From contig NZ_CAKAKL010000004.1 of assembly GCF_916619195.1 (NCBI RefSeq), positions 257,501 through 321,500 on the forward strand: 64,000 nucleotides of DNA, given 5' to 3'. Under the pieces are notes generated by a model, which made no database searches, was not told the origin of the DNA, and saw only the letters and a program-made list of their open reading frames with translations. The stretch comes from Inquilinus sp. Marseille-Q2685. Lineage in GTDB: Bacteria; Pseudomonadota; Alphaproteobacteria; DSM-16000; Inquilinaceae. Below, in pieces: positions 8,694 to 16,896 of the stretch (positions are counted from its first letter, which is position 1; each line of letters opens with the position of its first letter). A program made the translations under genes and the position numbers.

Positions 8694-9989
8694 ATGACGG
8701 TTCAGGCTTCGAGTCCCATTGGCCTTCGCGAGGGAGAGCGGCGGCACGCCATCGCCGCGGCCACGATCGGCAACGGGCTCGAGTGGTTCGACTTCACGGT
8801 CTACGGCTTCTTCACCCCGATCATCGCCCGGCTGTTCTTCCCCGCCGGCGACGACCTGACGTCGATCCTGCTGACCGTCGGCACCTACGGCGTCGGCTTC
8901 TTCATGCGCCCGGTCGGCGCCGTGGTGCTGGGCGTCTATGCCGACCGCGCCGGGCGCAAGGCGGCGCTGACCCTGACCATCCTGCTGATGGCGATCGGCA
9001 CGGCGCTGCTGGGCTTCGCCCCGACCTATGCCCAGGCCGGGATCGTCGGGCCGCTGGTGATCGTGCTGGCCCGGCTGATCCAGGGCTTCTCCGCCGGCGG
9101 CGAGATCGGCGGCGCCACCGCCTTCCTGATCGAATACGCGCCACCGCGGAAGCGCGGCTTCTACGCCAGCTGGCAGCAGACCAGCCAGGCCCTGGCCGTG
9201 GTGCTGGGCGGCGTCTGCGGCACCATCGTCACCCAGGCGCTGGACCCGGCGGCGATCGACAGCTGGGGCTGGCGCGTGCCGTTCCTGTTCGGCCTGCTGA
9301 TCGGCCCGGTCGGCTTCTACATCCGGGCCCGGATCGACGAGACGCCGGTCTTCACCGACGACCGCATCCGCAAGAGCGAGTCGCCGCTGCGCGACGCCCT
9401 GGCCGAGCATCCGCGCGGCATCGCCTCGGGCTTCGGCGTCACCATCTTGTGGACGGTCTGCACCTATGTGCTGCTGTTCTACATGACGACCTACGCCGTG
9501 AAGCAGCTGGGCATCCCGCTGGCCGACGCCTTCGTCGCCACCACCATCGGCGGCGTGGTGCTGATGCTGGGCTGCCCGCTGGCCGGCGCGCTGTCCGACC
9601 GGGTCGGCCGCAAGCGGCTGCTGCTCGCCGCCGCGATCGCCATCGGCGTGCTGGTCTGGCCGCTGTTCGCCTGGGTCAACGCGACCCCGACCCTGGCCGT
9701 GCTGGCCACGGTGCAGGCGATCCTGGGGCTGCTGCTGGCGGCTTTCACCGGGCCGGCCCCGGCCCTTCTGGCTGAGCAGTTCCCGGCCGGGCTGCGCTCG
9801 ACCGGCCTGTCGCTGGCCTACAACTTCGCGGTCACCATCTTCGGCGGCTTCGCGGCGGTGATCGTCACCCTGCTGATCGAGGAGACCGGCAGCAAGCTGG
9901 CGCCGAGCTTCTACGTGATCGCGGCCGCCGTGGTCAGCGCCCTGACGCTGCTGGCCATGCGCGACCGCACCGGCCAGCCGATCGACTGA
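8694..9989 (+). CDS. MFS transporter, metabolite:H+ symporter (MHS) type
   Basis: The 431-residue integral membrane protein has about twelve hydrophobic helices. The opening GNGLEWFDFTVYGFFTPIIA and the loop GVYADRAGRKAAL after helix 2 identify the MHS branch of the major facilitator superfamily. That branch includes permeases for dicarboxylates, alpha-ketoglutarate, shikimate, citrate and proline/betaine. RLIQGFSAGGEIGGATAFL and GALSDRVGRKRLL are further hallmarks. The exact substrate cannot be read from sequence. The ATG at 8694 follows GGGAGGCGCAGGA. It stands as a single gene between hemF and a RibD-C reductase, and the neighbours give no strong clue. Confidence 0.88.
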   Translation: MTVQASSPIGLREGERRHAIAAATIGNGLEWFDFTVYGFFTPIIARLFFPAGDDLTSILLTVGTYGVGFFMRPVGAVVLGVYADRAGRKAALTLTILLMAIGTALLGFAPTYAQAGIVGPLVIVLARLIQGFSAGGEIGGATAFLIEYAPPRKRGFYASWQQTSQALAVVLGGVCGTIVTQALDPAAIDSWGWRVPFLFGLLIGPVGFYIRARIDETPVFTDDRIRKSESPLRDALAEHPRGIASGFGVTILWTVCTYVLLFYMTTYAVKQLGIPLADAFVATTIGGVVLMLGCPLAGALSDRVGRKRLLLAAAIAIGVLVWPLFAWVNATPTLAVLATVQAILGLLLAAFTGPAPALLAEQFPAGLRSTGLSLAYNFAVTIFGGFAAVIVTLLIEETGSKLAPSFYVIAAAVVSALTLLAMRDRTGQPID

Positions 9990-10092
9990 GGCGGACCAGG
10001 GAAAAGCGGCGGCATGTCGGATCCTCGTCTCTCCGGCCGTCCTTGGGTCGATCCCGGCGTGCGAAGCGCCGCCATTCGACAGGAGAGACACG

Positions 10093-10758
10093 ATGAGGAA
10101 GGTCGTCGCCGCCGCGTTCCTGAGCCTTGACGGCGTGATGCAGGCCCCGGGCGGGCCGGAGGAGGACCCGACCGGCGGCTTCGCGCTGGGCGGCTGGACG
10201 TTCCATCACTGGGACGAGGCCATGGGCAAGGCGATGGACGAGACCTTCGGCGCCCCCTTCGACCTGCTGCTTGGCCGCAAGACCTACGAGATCTTCGCCG
10301 CCCACTGGCCGCATGTCGGGGCGGACGACCCGATCGGCAAGGTGTTCAACGCGGCGACCAAATACGTCGCCACCCGCTCGACCGCGCCCCTGGCCTGGCA
10401 GAACTCCGTGGCCCTGCGCGGCGACGCGGCCGAGGCGGTGGCCGGGCTGAAGCGGCACACCGGGCCGACCCTGCTGCTGCAGGGCAGCACCGACCTGATC
10501 CAGACCCTGCTGGCGCACGACCTGATCGACGAGTTCCGGCTGATGACCTTCCCGGTCGTGCTCGGCCGCGGCAAACGGCTGTTCGGCCGCGGCGCCATCC
10601 CGGCCGGGTTGACGCTGGTGAGCAGCCAAGCCTCGACCACCGGGGTGGTGATGAGCACCTATCTCCGGTCCGGCGAGGTGACGACCGGATCCTTCGCCCT
10701 GGGCGAGCCGTCCGAGGCCGAGCTGGCCCGGCGCGAGCGGATGCAGCGGGAAGGGTGA
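10093..10758 (+). CDS. Dihydrofolate reductase family protein (RibD C-terminal domain)
   Basis: The 221-residue cytosolic protein begins MRKVVAAAFLSLDGVMQAPGG. It contains LLLGRKTYEIFAAHWP, LLLQGSTDLIQTLLAHDLID and FPVVLGRGKRLFG, the usual motifs of the DHFR-like/RibD_C group that bind NADPH. These stand-alone proteins are widespread and their substrates are generally unknown; it is not the classical FolA. A clear ribosome site (AGGAG) precedes the ATG. The gene is followed by a hairpin shared with the convergent gfa gene. Confidence 0.88.
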   Translation: MRKVVAAAFLSLDGVMQAPGGPEEDPTGGFALGGWTFHHWDEAMGKAMDETFGAPFDLLLGRKTYEIFAAHWPHVGADDPIGKVFNAATKYVATRSTAPLAWQNSVALRGDAAEAVAGLKRHTGPTLLLQGSTDLIQTLLAHDLIDEFRLMTFPVVLGRGKRLFGRGAIPAGLTLVSSQASTTGVVMSTYLRSGEVTTGSFALGEPSEAELARRERMQREG

Positions 10759-10763
10759 GGCCG

Positions 10764-10790
10764 GGAGGCCGCCGGGTCCCGGCGGCCTCC
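10764..10790. terminator. Bidirectional terminator hairpin
   Basis: The arms ggaggccgcc and ggcggcctcc (10 bp, loop gggtccc) lie between the convergent ends of the RibD-C reductase gene and gfa. There is no strong U tract. Confidence 0.6.
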
Positions 10791-10803
10791 GCGGCATCGG
10801 CAG

Positions 10804-11373
10804 CTACGCCGGCAGGGCGCCGGAGCGCTTGGCGGTCCAGGTCGCGACGTAATCCATCAGCCCCGGCGACAGGCAGTCATAGGGCGGCAGCCCGAGCTCC
10901 TTCAGCCGGGCCCGGATGCCTTCCATCCGGCTCGGGTCGACGCCGGATTCGATGATCGAGGAGACGAAGGCGGCGAAGGTCGGCTCGGCATAGCCGTCGT
11001 GATCGAACCGCTCCGGATGGATGAAGGACAGGCCCTTGAACGGATGGTCGCGCTCGACCGGCCCGTAGAGATGGACGCCGCACTGCTTGCACGCGTGCCG
11101 CTGGATCAGGGCGTTCGGATCGATCACCGCGAGCTTGTCGCCGTTCTCCAGCACCGTCACCTTGTCGGACGGCACCACCGCGACGACCGAGAAGGCGGCG
11201 CCCTGCGGCTTCCAGCACTTGGTGCAGCCGCAGGCGTGGTTGTGGGCGACGTCGCCCTCGATGCGCACCTTGACGGGACGATCGGTGCACAGACAGGTCA
11301 GCGTGCCGCCCTGGAAGCTGCCGGACCCGCGACGCACGCCGCCGTCGACGACCGGGTGTATGGATTCGCTCAT
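10804..11373 (-). CDS. gfa: S-(hydroxymethyl)glutathione synthase
   Basis: Gfa promotes the condensation of formaldehyde with glutathione, the first step of glutathione-dependent formaldehyde oxidation. The 189-residue protein keeps the zinc-binding cysteines of the family: CLC near residue 27, CGCTKCW around 48-53 and CKQCG near 95. It also keeps the long conserved segment [20 protein letters not shown]. Length equals characterised Gfa proteins. A strong AGGGGAGA ribosome site precedes the ATG. The usual partners, glutathione-dependent formaldehyde dehydrogenase and S-formylglutathione hydrolase, are not in the window. Confidence 0.92.
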   Translation of the reverse strand: MSESIHPVVDGGVRRGSGSFQGGTLTCLCTDRPVKVRIEGDVAHNHACGCTKCWKPQGAAFSVVAVVPSDKVTVLENGDKLAVIDPNALIQRHACKQCGVHLYGPVERDHPFKGLSFIHPERFDHDGYAEPTFAAFVSSIIESGVDPSRMEGIRARLKELGLPPYDCLSPGLMDYVATWTAKRSGALPA

Positions 11374-11511
11374 CGCGTTTCTCCCCTTGATGTTCGTTGA
11401 CCCGGATGGCCGTTCCGACGGAAGTGTCGGACATGCGCGGCGGAATCTCTATTGGACCCTCGGACGAGAAATGGTGCCAAGATCGGGGATCCGCCCAGCC
11501 CGAGGAGAGCC

Positions 11512-12450
11512 ATGTTCGACCCCGTTGAGCGCCGCCCGGTCGGCCGCACCCAGCTGCGCGTGTCCCGCCTGGGCATCGGCGGCGGCAGCCTGTTCAGCTC
11601 GATCGGCGACGCCGCCGTGGCCGCGCTGGTCGACCATTGCTGGGACCGCGGCCTGCGCCATTTCGACACCGCCGCCCTCTATGCCGGCGGGGTCAGCGAG
11701 GAGCGGTTCGGCACGGCGCTGGCGGACCGGCCGCGGGACGAACATGTGCTGTCGACCAAGGCCGGCCGCACCGCCGAGGACGGGCAGAACCGCTTCGACT
11801 ACACGCGCGACGGGATCCTGCGCTCGGTCGAGCGCAGCCTGGCGCGGCTGAAGCGCGACCGGCTGGACATCGTCTTCATCCACGACGTTACTCCCGACCT
11901 GCTCGGCGACGCCTACGACGCCCGGTTCGCCGAGGCGATGGACGGCGCCTACCCGGCGCTGGCGGAGCTGCGCAGCCGGGGCGTGGTCGGCGCCATCGGC
12001 GTCGGCGTGGGGAACTGGGAGGTGTGCCGGCGCTTCGCCGAGGCCGGCGAGTTCGACTGCATGATGCTGGCCGGCGGCTACACCCTGCTGAAGCAGGATT
12101 CGGTGCCGTTCCTGGACGACTGCGCGAGGCGCGGGATCTCGGTGCTGGTGGCGGCGCCGTTCAACACCGGCATCCTGGCGACGGGCGCGGTCGAGGGCGC
12201 GCGCTACCACTACAAGCCGGCGACGCCCGAGGTGCTGGAGCGGACCCGGCGGATCGAGGCGGTGTGCCGCCGCCACGACGTGCCGCTGCCGGCGGCGGCG
12301 CTGCAGTTTCCGCTGCGCCACCCGGCCGTGGCCAGCGTCGTCGTCGGCCACCAGTCGGCCGAGGAGGTCGACCGCAACATGGCGCTGCTGCGGCGGGACA
12401 TCCCGGACGCGCTGTGGGCCGAGCTGGCGGCGGAGGGGTCGGCGGCCTGA
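11512..12450 (+). CDS. Aldo/keto reductase family oxidoreductase
   Basis: The 312-residue NAD(P)-dependent barrel enzyme shows the catalytic Asp and Tyr in FDTAALYAGGVSE, the Lys in LSTKAGR and the His in VFIHDV. The C-terminal cofactor region LQFPLRHPAVASVVVG is present. The pattern is closest to the D-threo-aldose (L-fucose/galactose) 1-dehydrogenase and pyridoxal 4-dehydrogenase branch, so a sugar or aldehyde substrate is likely but not proven. The ATG at 11512 has a GAGGAG site just upstream. It is divergent from gfa and convergent with the CCA enzyme gene. Confidence 0.88.
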   Translation: MFDPVERRPVGRTQLRVSRLGIGGGSLFSSIGDAAVAALVDHCWDRGLRHFDTAALYAGGVSEERFGTALADRPRDEHVLSTKAGRTAEDGQNRFDYTRDGILRSVERSLARLKRDRLDIVFIHDVTPDLLGDAYDARFAEAMDGAYPALAELRSRGVVGAIGVGVGNWEVCRRFAEAGEFDCMMLAGGYTLLKQDSVPFLDDCARRGISVLVAAPFNTGILATGAVEGARYHYKPATPEVLERTRRIEAVCRRHDVPLPAAALQFPLRHPAVASVVVGHQSAEEVDRNMALLRRDIPDALWAELAAEGSAA

Positions 12451-12514
12451 GCAACGGGATTCGTCGCAATCCCAAAACCGTCATGGCCGGAGAGCCGATC
12501 TCAAGGCCGCTGGT

Positions 12515-13717
12515 CTAAACCCCCGCCAATTCCCGCAGGCGATCCAGGCTCTCGTCCCGGCCGGGGCGCAGGCCCTGGGCGATCCACCAGCGCTCGACCT
12601 CGGCCAAAGCGCGGCCGACGGCGGGGCCGGAGAGGCCCAGAGCGACGACGTCGCGGCCGCGCACCGGCAGGGCGGGCACCGGCTCCTTCTCCAGCGCCGC
12701 CAGGGCGCGCCTGAAGCTCCAGCGCTTCGGCGCCGCGGCCCAGGCCAGGCGCAGCCGGTCGCGGCCGCCGGCGCGACCGTGCCGGTACAGCAGCAGCCGC
12801 CCCCCGATTTCGTCCGGCGCCTTGTCCGGGACGCTCTCCTGCAGCCCCCCCAGGCGGTCGCGTTCGTCGTTCGACAGCTTCAGTCGGGCTGCCACCGCCG
12901 CCGCGTCGCCGCGCAGCAGGGCCGCCAGCCGGAGCAGCGGATCGGCGTCGGGCGCGACCCGGAGCAGCCCCTGCAGCCGGGCGATGTCGCCATCCTCGCC
13001 GATCACTCGCCAGGCGATGTCCGTCTCCGCCATCGCCCGCCACACCGGCACCGGGTCGGGCGCGGCCAGCAGCTTCAGGAGCTCGGCCCGCACCCGCTCG
13101 CCCGACAGCCGGTCGAGGCTGCCGGCCGCGGCGGCGCAGGCGGCCAGCGCCGGCGGGTCGAGCTCGCCCCGGCCGTAATGGGCATGGAAGCGGAAGAAGC
13201 GCAGGATGCGCAGCGCGTCCTCGGCGATGCGCTGCGCCGGGTCGCCGACGAAGCGGACCCGGCCGGCCAGCGCGTCCGCCACCCCGCCGAAATAATCGTG
13301 CACCACGCCTTCGGGATCGGCCGACAGCGCGTTCATGGTGAAGTCGCGCCGCGCCGCGTCGGCCCGCCAGTCGGCGGTGAACTCGACGACGGCGTGCCGG
13401 CCGTCGGTCTCGACATCGACGCGGAGCGTCGTGACCTCGAAGCTCTTGCCCCCGGCGCGGGCAGTGACCGTGCCGTGCTCCAGCCCCGTCGGGATCACGC
13501 CGAGCCCGGCGTTGCGCAGCGCCACCATCACCGCCTGCGGCTTGAGCGGCGTGGCGATGTCGACATCCGCGGCGTCGCGGCCGAGCAGGGCGTTGCGCAC
13601 GCAGCCGCCGACGAAGCGCGGGTCGAAGCCGGGGATCGACAGCGCATCGATCACCGCCCGGGCGGCGGGGTCGGCGGCCCAGCCGGGCAGCGGCGACAAA
13701 CGATGGGGTGTCGTCAT
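12515..13717 (-). CDS. cca: CCA tRNA nucleotidyltransferase
   Basis: The 400-residue enzyme builds or repairs the 3' CCA end of tRNAs from CTP and ATP. It is a class II poly(A) polymerase-type nucleotidyltransferase. FVGGCVRNALLGRDAADVDIAT holds the catalytic carboxylates (D51, D53), RRDFTMNAL is the next signature, and ALRILRFFRFHAHYG belongs to the nucleotide-recognition neck. The C-terminal helical part binds tRNA. The ATG overlaps the Nudix stop (ATGA), so it is the third gene of a coupled DUF1285-Nudix-CCA operon. The long upstream open frame to 14530 is a shadow. Confidence 0.95.
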   Translation of the reverse strand: MTTPHRLSPLPGWAADPAARAVIDALSIPGFDPRFVGGCVRNALLGRDAADVDIATPLKPQAVMVALRNAGLGVIPTGLEHGTVTARAGGKSFEVTTLRVDVETDGRHAVVEFTADWRADAARRDFTMNALSADPEGVVHDYFGGVADALAGRVRFVGDPAQRIAEDALRILRFFRFHAHYGRGELDPPALAACAAAAGSLDRLSGERVRAELLKLLAAPDPVPVWRAMAETDIAWRVIGEDGDIARLQGLLRVAPDADPLLRLAALLRGDAAAVAARLKLSNDERDRLGGLQESVPDKAPDEIGGRLLLYRHGRAGGRDRLRLAWAAAPKRWSFRRALAALEKEPVPALPVRGRDVVALGLSGPAVGRALAEVERWWIAQGLRPGRDESLDRLRELAGV

Positions 13718-14325
13718 TCGGCCGTCCCGAGCAGCACGTCGCGGAGATTGCGCAGGATGCCCGCGGTCACGCCCCAGACATAGCGGTCGCGATAGGGGAA
13801 GGCCCAGTACTGCCGCTCCACCCCCTGCACGGTGATGCGGTGCCGCTTCGGGTTGCCCGGGGCCAGGATGAAGGCCAGCGGCACCTCGAAGATCTCTGCC
13901 ACCTCGAACGGGTCGGGCGCGGTCTCCAGGGGCGGGGTCAAGAGGCCGACGAAGGGCTGGATCTCGAAGCCGGTGCGGCTGACATAGGTGTCGAGCCGGC
14001 CGACGACCTCGACCTTCTGCCGCGGCAGGCCGATCTCCTCCTCCGTCTCGCGCAGCGCCGCCGCCAGCGGGTCGGGATCGCCCGGGTCGACGCCGCCGCC
14101 GGGGAAGGCGATCTGGCCGGCATGGGCGTTGAGATGCGGCGTGCGCAGGGTCAGGAGGATGGTGTCGCCCTCCGGCCGCCGCACGATCGGCACCAGCACC
14201 GCAGCCGGCCGCAGCGCCACCAGAGGCTTCAGGTCCGGATTCAGGTCGTGGTCGCCGCGGGAGAGGCGCGGGCGGTACTGCCGCAGCCGCTCCAGGTCGG
14301 CCGCGGGCGACCCGTCGCCGCTCAC
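13714..14325 (-). CDS. Nudix hydrolase, CoA pyrophosphatase type
   Basis: The Nudix box is complete (GGVDPGDP...RETEEEIGL, residues 78-100 from the chosen start). It is preceded by LRTPHLNAHAGQIAFPGG, the CoA pyrophosphatase (NudL/YeaB) signature, and related enzymes cleave CoA to 3',5'-ADP and 4'-phosphopantetheine. I chose the GTG at 14325 because it gives a GTGA overlap with the upstream DUF1285 stop, matching the ATGA coupling of the next gene. An ATG at 14361 would add 12 residues and overlap by 40 bases. The product is about 203 residues and cytosolic. Confidence 0.9.
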   Translation of the reverse strand: MSGDGSPAADLERLRQYRPRLSRGDHDLNPDLKPLVALRPAAVLVPIVRRPEGDTILLTLRTPHLNAHAGQIAFPGGGVDPGDPDPLAAALRETEEEIGLPRQKVEVVGRLDTYVSRTGFEIQPFVGLLTPPLETAPDPFEVAEIFEVPLAFILAPGNPKRHRITVQGVERQYWAFPYRDRYVWGVTAGILRNLRDVLLGTAE

Positions 14326-14918
14326 GCCTGGTCCAGCGGGAAGAATGTCCGGTGGCTCCATACCCCCATCCGGCCGTCATGGCTGACGGCGATCTCGGCC
14401 AGCTCGTAGAACACCGGGCGCGACAGCAGGGCGTCGAGCCCCTCGGCGATCCGGATATAGGGCGACGGCTCGCCGGTGTCAGGCGCGAAGGTGACGCGGA
14501 TCGGATGCTCCGGCCCGGCCTCGCGGACATGGTCGAGATTGGTGCGGAAGGTCAGGACCTGGTCCTCGCCCTTCCCCGCCGCCTCCACCGCCACGGCGAC
14601 GAAGGGCGCGTCGTCGACCGTGATCCGCCCGCGCTCCGCCGGGGTGATCAGCCAGTAGTCGCCGGCGGCGTCGCGCCGCAGCACGGTGGCGAACAGCTTG
14701 ACCAGGGGCAGGCGGCGGATCGGGCTGCCGTGATAGTACCAGGTGCCGTCGCGGCCGATGCGGATGTCATAAGCCTCGTCCTGCACCGTCGGACCCCGCC
14801 GGGCGCCGGCCAGCGCCGCCCCGACGTCTTCCGTGCCGGACTGCGTCCGGCGCCCTGCGTCAGACTGCGCCTGGGCCGGTTGCGTTTTCTTGGACTCGCC
14901 GTCGCTCAATTCCGCCAT
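14322..14918 (-). CDS. DUF1285 domain-containing protein
   Basis: The 198-residue protein has a low-complexity start of about 45 residues, then the DUF1285 core. Core motifs are DIRIGRDGTWYYHGSPIRR, LPLVKLFATVLRRD, YWLITPAERGRI, DDAPFVAVAVEAAG and PYIRIAEGLDALL. The function is unknown. In alphaproteobacteria the family is, to my knowledge, often found next to Nudix and CCA genes and opposite a MoxR operon, exactly as here. The start lies 45 bases from the divergent moxR start. Confidence 0.9.
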   Translation of the reverse strand: MAELSDGESKKTQPAQAQSDAGRRTQSGTEDVGAALAGARRGPTVQDEAYDIRIGRDGTWYYHGSPIRRLPLVKLFATVLRRDAAGDYWLITPAERGRITVDDAPFVAVAVEAAGKGEDQVLTFRTNLDHVREAGPEHPIRVTFAPDTGEPSPYIRIAEGLDALLSRPVFYELAEIAVSHDGRMGVWSHRTFFPLDQA

Positions 14919-14963
14919 ACTCTTGCAATAGATCCGTCAGTTCACCGGCAGAGCGGCACGCCC

Positions 14964-15971
14964 ATGCAAACGACCGTCCCGACCGAGCTCGACACCCCGG
15001 CCACCCCAGCCGACATCGATGCGGCTGTGGAGCGGCTGGCCGCCGTGCGCAGCATGATCGGCCGGGTCATCTTCGGCCAGCAAGACGTGATCGACCAGAG
15101 CCTCGTGACCATCCTGGCCGGCGGTCATGTGCTGCTGGTCGGCTTGCCCGGCCTGGCCAAGACCCGGCTGGTCGAGACGCTGGGCACCGTGCTGGGCCTC
15201 GAGGAGCGGCGGGTGCAGTGCACGCCGGACCTGATGCCGGCCGACATCCTCGGCTCCGAGGTGCTGGAGGAGAGCGAGACCGGCCGCCGCAGCTTCCGCT
15301 TCATTCCCGGCCCGGTGTTCAGCCAGCTGCTGATGGCCGACGAGATCAACCGCGCCAGCCCGCGCACCCAGTCGGCGCTGCTGCAGGCGATGCAGGAGCA
15401 CCGGGTGTCGATCGCCGGCCGCTACCTGCCGCTGCCGGAGCCGTTCCACGTCCTGGCCACCCAGAACCCGCTGGAGCAGGAGGGCACCTATCCCCTGCCC
15501 GAGGCGCAGTTGGACCGCTTCCTGATGCAGGTCGATGTCGGCTATCCCGACCTGGCGTCGGAGCGGCGGATGCTGCTGGCCACCACCGGCGTCCACGAGG
15601 CCCAGATCGAGGCGGTGATCAGCGCCGACACGCTGCAGCGGACCCAGCGCCTGGTGCGACGGCTGCCGGTCGGCGAGACGGTGCTGGAGGCGATCCTGTC
15701 GCTGGTCCGCGCCGCCCGCCCCGATTCGACCGACCTGCCCGAGGTGCAGCGCATGGTCGGCTGGGGCCCCGGCCCGCGCGCCAGCCAGTCGCTGATGCTG
15801 GCCTGCCGCGCCCGCGCCCTCCTGACCGGCCGGCCGTCGCCCTCGGTCGACGACGTCGCCGCCCTGGCCCGCCCGATCCTGCAGCACCGCATGGCCCTGA
15901 CCTTCGCCGCGCGGGCCGATGGCGCCACCATCGCCGACGTCGTCGAGCGGCTGGTCGCGCGCCTGGGCTGA
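14964..15971 (+). CDS. MoxR family AAA+ ATPase
   Basis: The 335-residue cytosolic ATPase has Walker A GLPGLAKT at 60-67, Walker B LLMADEIN at 122-129, sensor-1 region ATQNPLEQEGTYPLPEAQLDRF and a helical lid domain. MoxR ATPases act with VWA-domain partners as chaperone-like remodelling machines. Here it heads an operon of MoxR, DUF58, BatA/DUF4159 and a VWA/GATase-like membrane protein. I start it at MQTTVPTELD; the open frame continues upstream but without homology. No strong ribosome site is visible. Confidence 0.93.
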   Translation: MQTTVPTELDTPATPADIDAAVERLAAVRSMIGRVIFGQQDVIDQSLVTILAGGHVLLVGLPGLAKTRLVETLGTVLGLEERRVQCTPDLMPADILGSEVLEESETGRRSFRFIPGPVFSQLLMADEINRASPRTQSALLQAMQEHRVSIAGRYLPLPEPFHVLATQNPLEQEGTYPLPEAQLDRFLMQVDVGYPDLASERRMLLATTGVHEAQIEAVISADTLQRTQRLVRRLPVGETVLEAILSLVRAARPDSTDLPEVQRMVGWGPGPRASQSLMLACRARALLTGRPSPSVDDVAALARPILQHRMALTFAARADGATIADVVERLVARLG

Positions 15972-16002
15972 GGCCGAGGTGGCGGCAGGCTCCTCATCCC
16001 CC

Positions 16003-16896
16003 ATGACCGGCGCCGCGCGGCGCAAGGCCGCCGATGCGCTGGCGGCGACGCTGCCGCCGCTGCTGATCGCCGCCGACCGCGTCGCCTCGACCGTGGCGCA
16101 GGGCGTGCACGGCCGCCGCCGAGTCGGCGTCGGCGAGAGCTTCTGGCAGTTCCGCCGCTACCAGGCCGGCGAGCCGATCGGCCGGATCGACTGGCGCCAG
16201 TCCGGCAAATCCGAGGGGCTGTTCCAGCGCGAGACCGAATGGGCCGCGGTGCAGACCGCCTGGCTGTGGCGCGACGCCTCGCCGTCGATGGACTACCGCT
16301 CCGACCGGTCGCTGCCGACCAAGCGCGAGCGCGCCGAGGTGCTGCTGCTGGCCCTCGCCTCTCTCCTGAACCGCGCCGGCGAGCGGGTGGCGCTGATCGG
16401 CGGCGACACGCCGCCGGCCACCGGCCGCGCCAGCCTGCTGCGCCTGGCCGCGGCGCTGGACCGCGGCACCTCCGACGACGCCAGCAAGGCGGTGCCGTGG
16501 GAGCTGCGGGTGCCGCGCCACGCCGCCATGGTGCTGCTGGGCGACTGCCTGGCTCCGCTCGACGAGTTCGGCGCCTCGGTCGCCGCCTATGCCGCGCGAG
16601 GCGTGCGCGGCCACATCCTGCAGGTCCTCGACCCGGCCGAGGCGACGCTGCCCTTCGAGGGCCGCATCCGCTTCGAGGGCATCGAGGAGGTCGAATCGGC
16701 GCTGATCCCGCGGGTCCGGTCGGTGCGCGACGCCTATCGCGAGCGCTTGGCCGAGCACCAGGACGGGCTGGCGGCGATCGCCCGCCGCGCCGGCTGGAGC
16801 TTCGCCATCCACCGCACCGACAAATCGGCCGAGGCGGCGCTCTTGAGCCTGTGGGGCGTGATGTCCGGCGCCGCGACCGGCAGGGCCAGATGGTGA
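16003..16896 (+). CDS. DUF58 domain-containing protein
   Basis: From the ATG at 16003 it is 297 residues; a GTG at 15979 with an upstream GAG-rich site is an alternative. The N-terminal half has GRRRVGVGESFWQFRRYQAG and EPIGRIDWRQSGK, the DUF58 signature (R-x-Y-x-x-G-D/E...DWR). A short VWA-like strand follows, WLWRDASPSMDY, with DASPS matching the DxSxS metal-site motif. DUF58 proteins are regular partners of MoxR ATPases. It has no membrane helix, unlike some family members. Its end overlaps the next gene by seven bases. Confidence 0.88.
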   Translation: MTGAARRKAADALAATLPPLLIAADRVASTVAQGVHGRRRVGVGESFWQFRRYQAGEPIGRIDWRQSGKSEGLFQRETEWAAVQTAWLWRDASPSMDYRSDRSLPTKRERAEVLLLALASLLNRAGERVALIGGDTPPATGRASLLRLAAALDRGTSDDASKAVPWELRVPRHAAMVLLGDCLAPLDEFGASVAAYAARGVRGHILQVLDPAEATLPFEGRIRFEGIEEVESALIPRVRSVRDAYRERLAEHQDGLAAIARRAGWSFAIHRTDKSAEAALLSLWGVMSGAATGRARW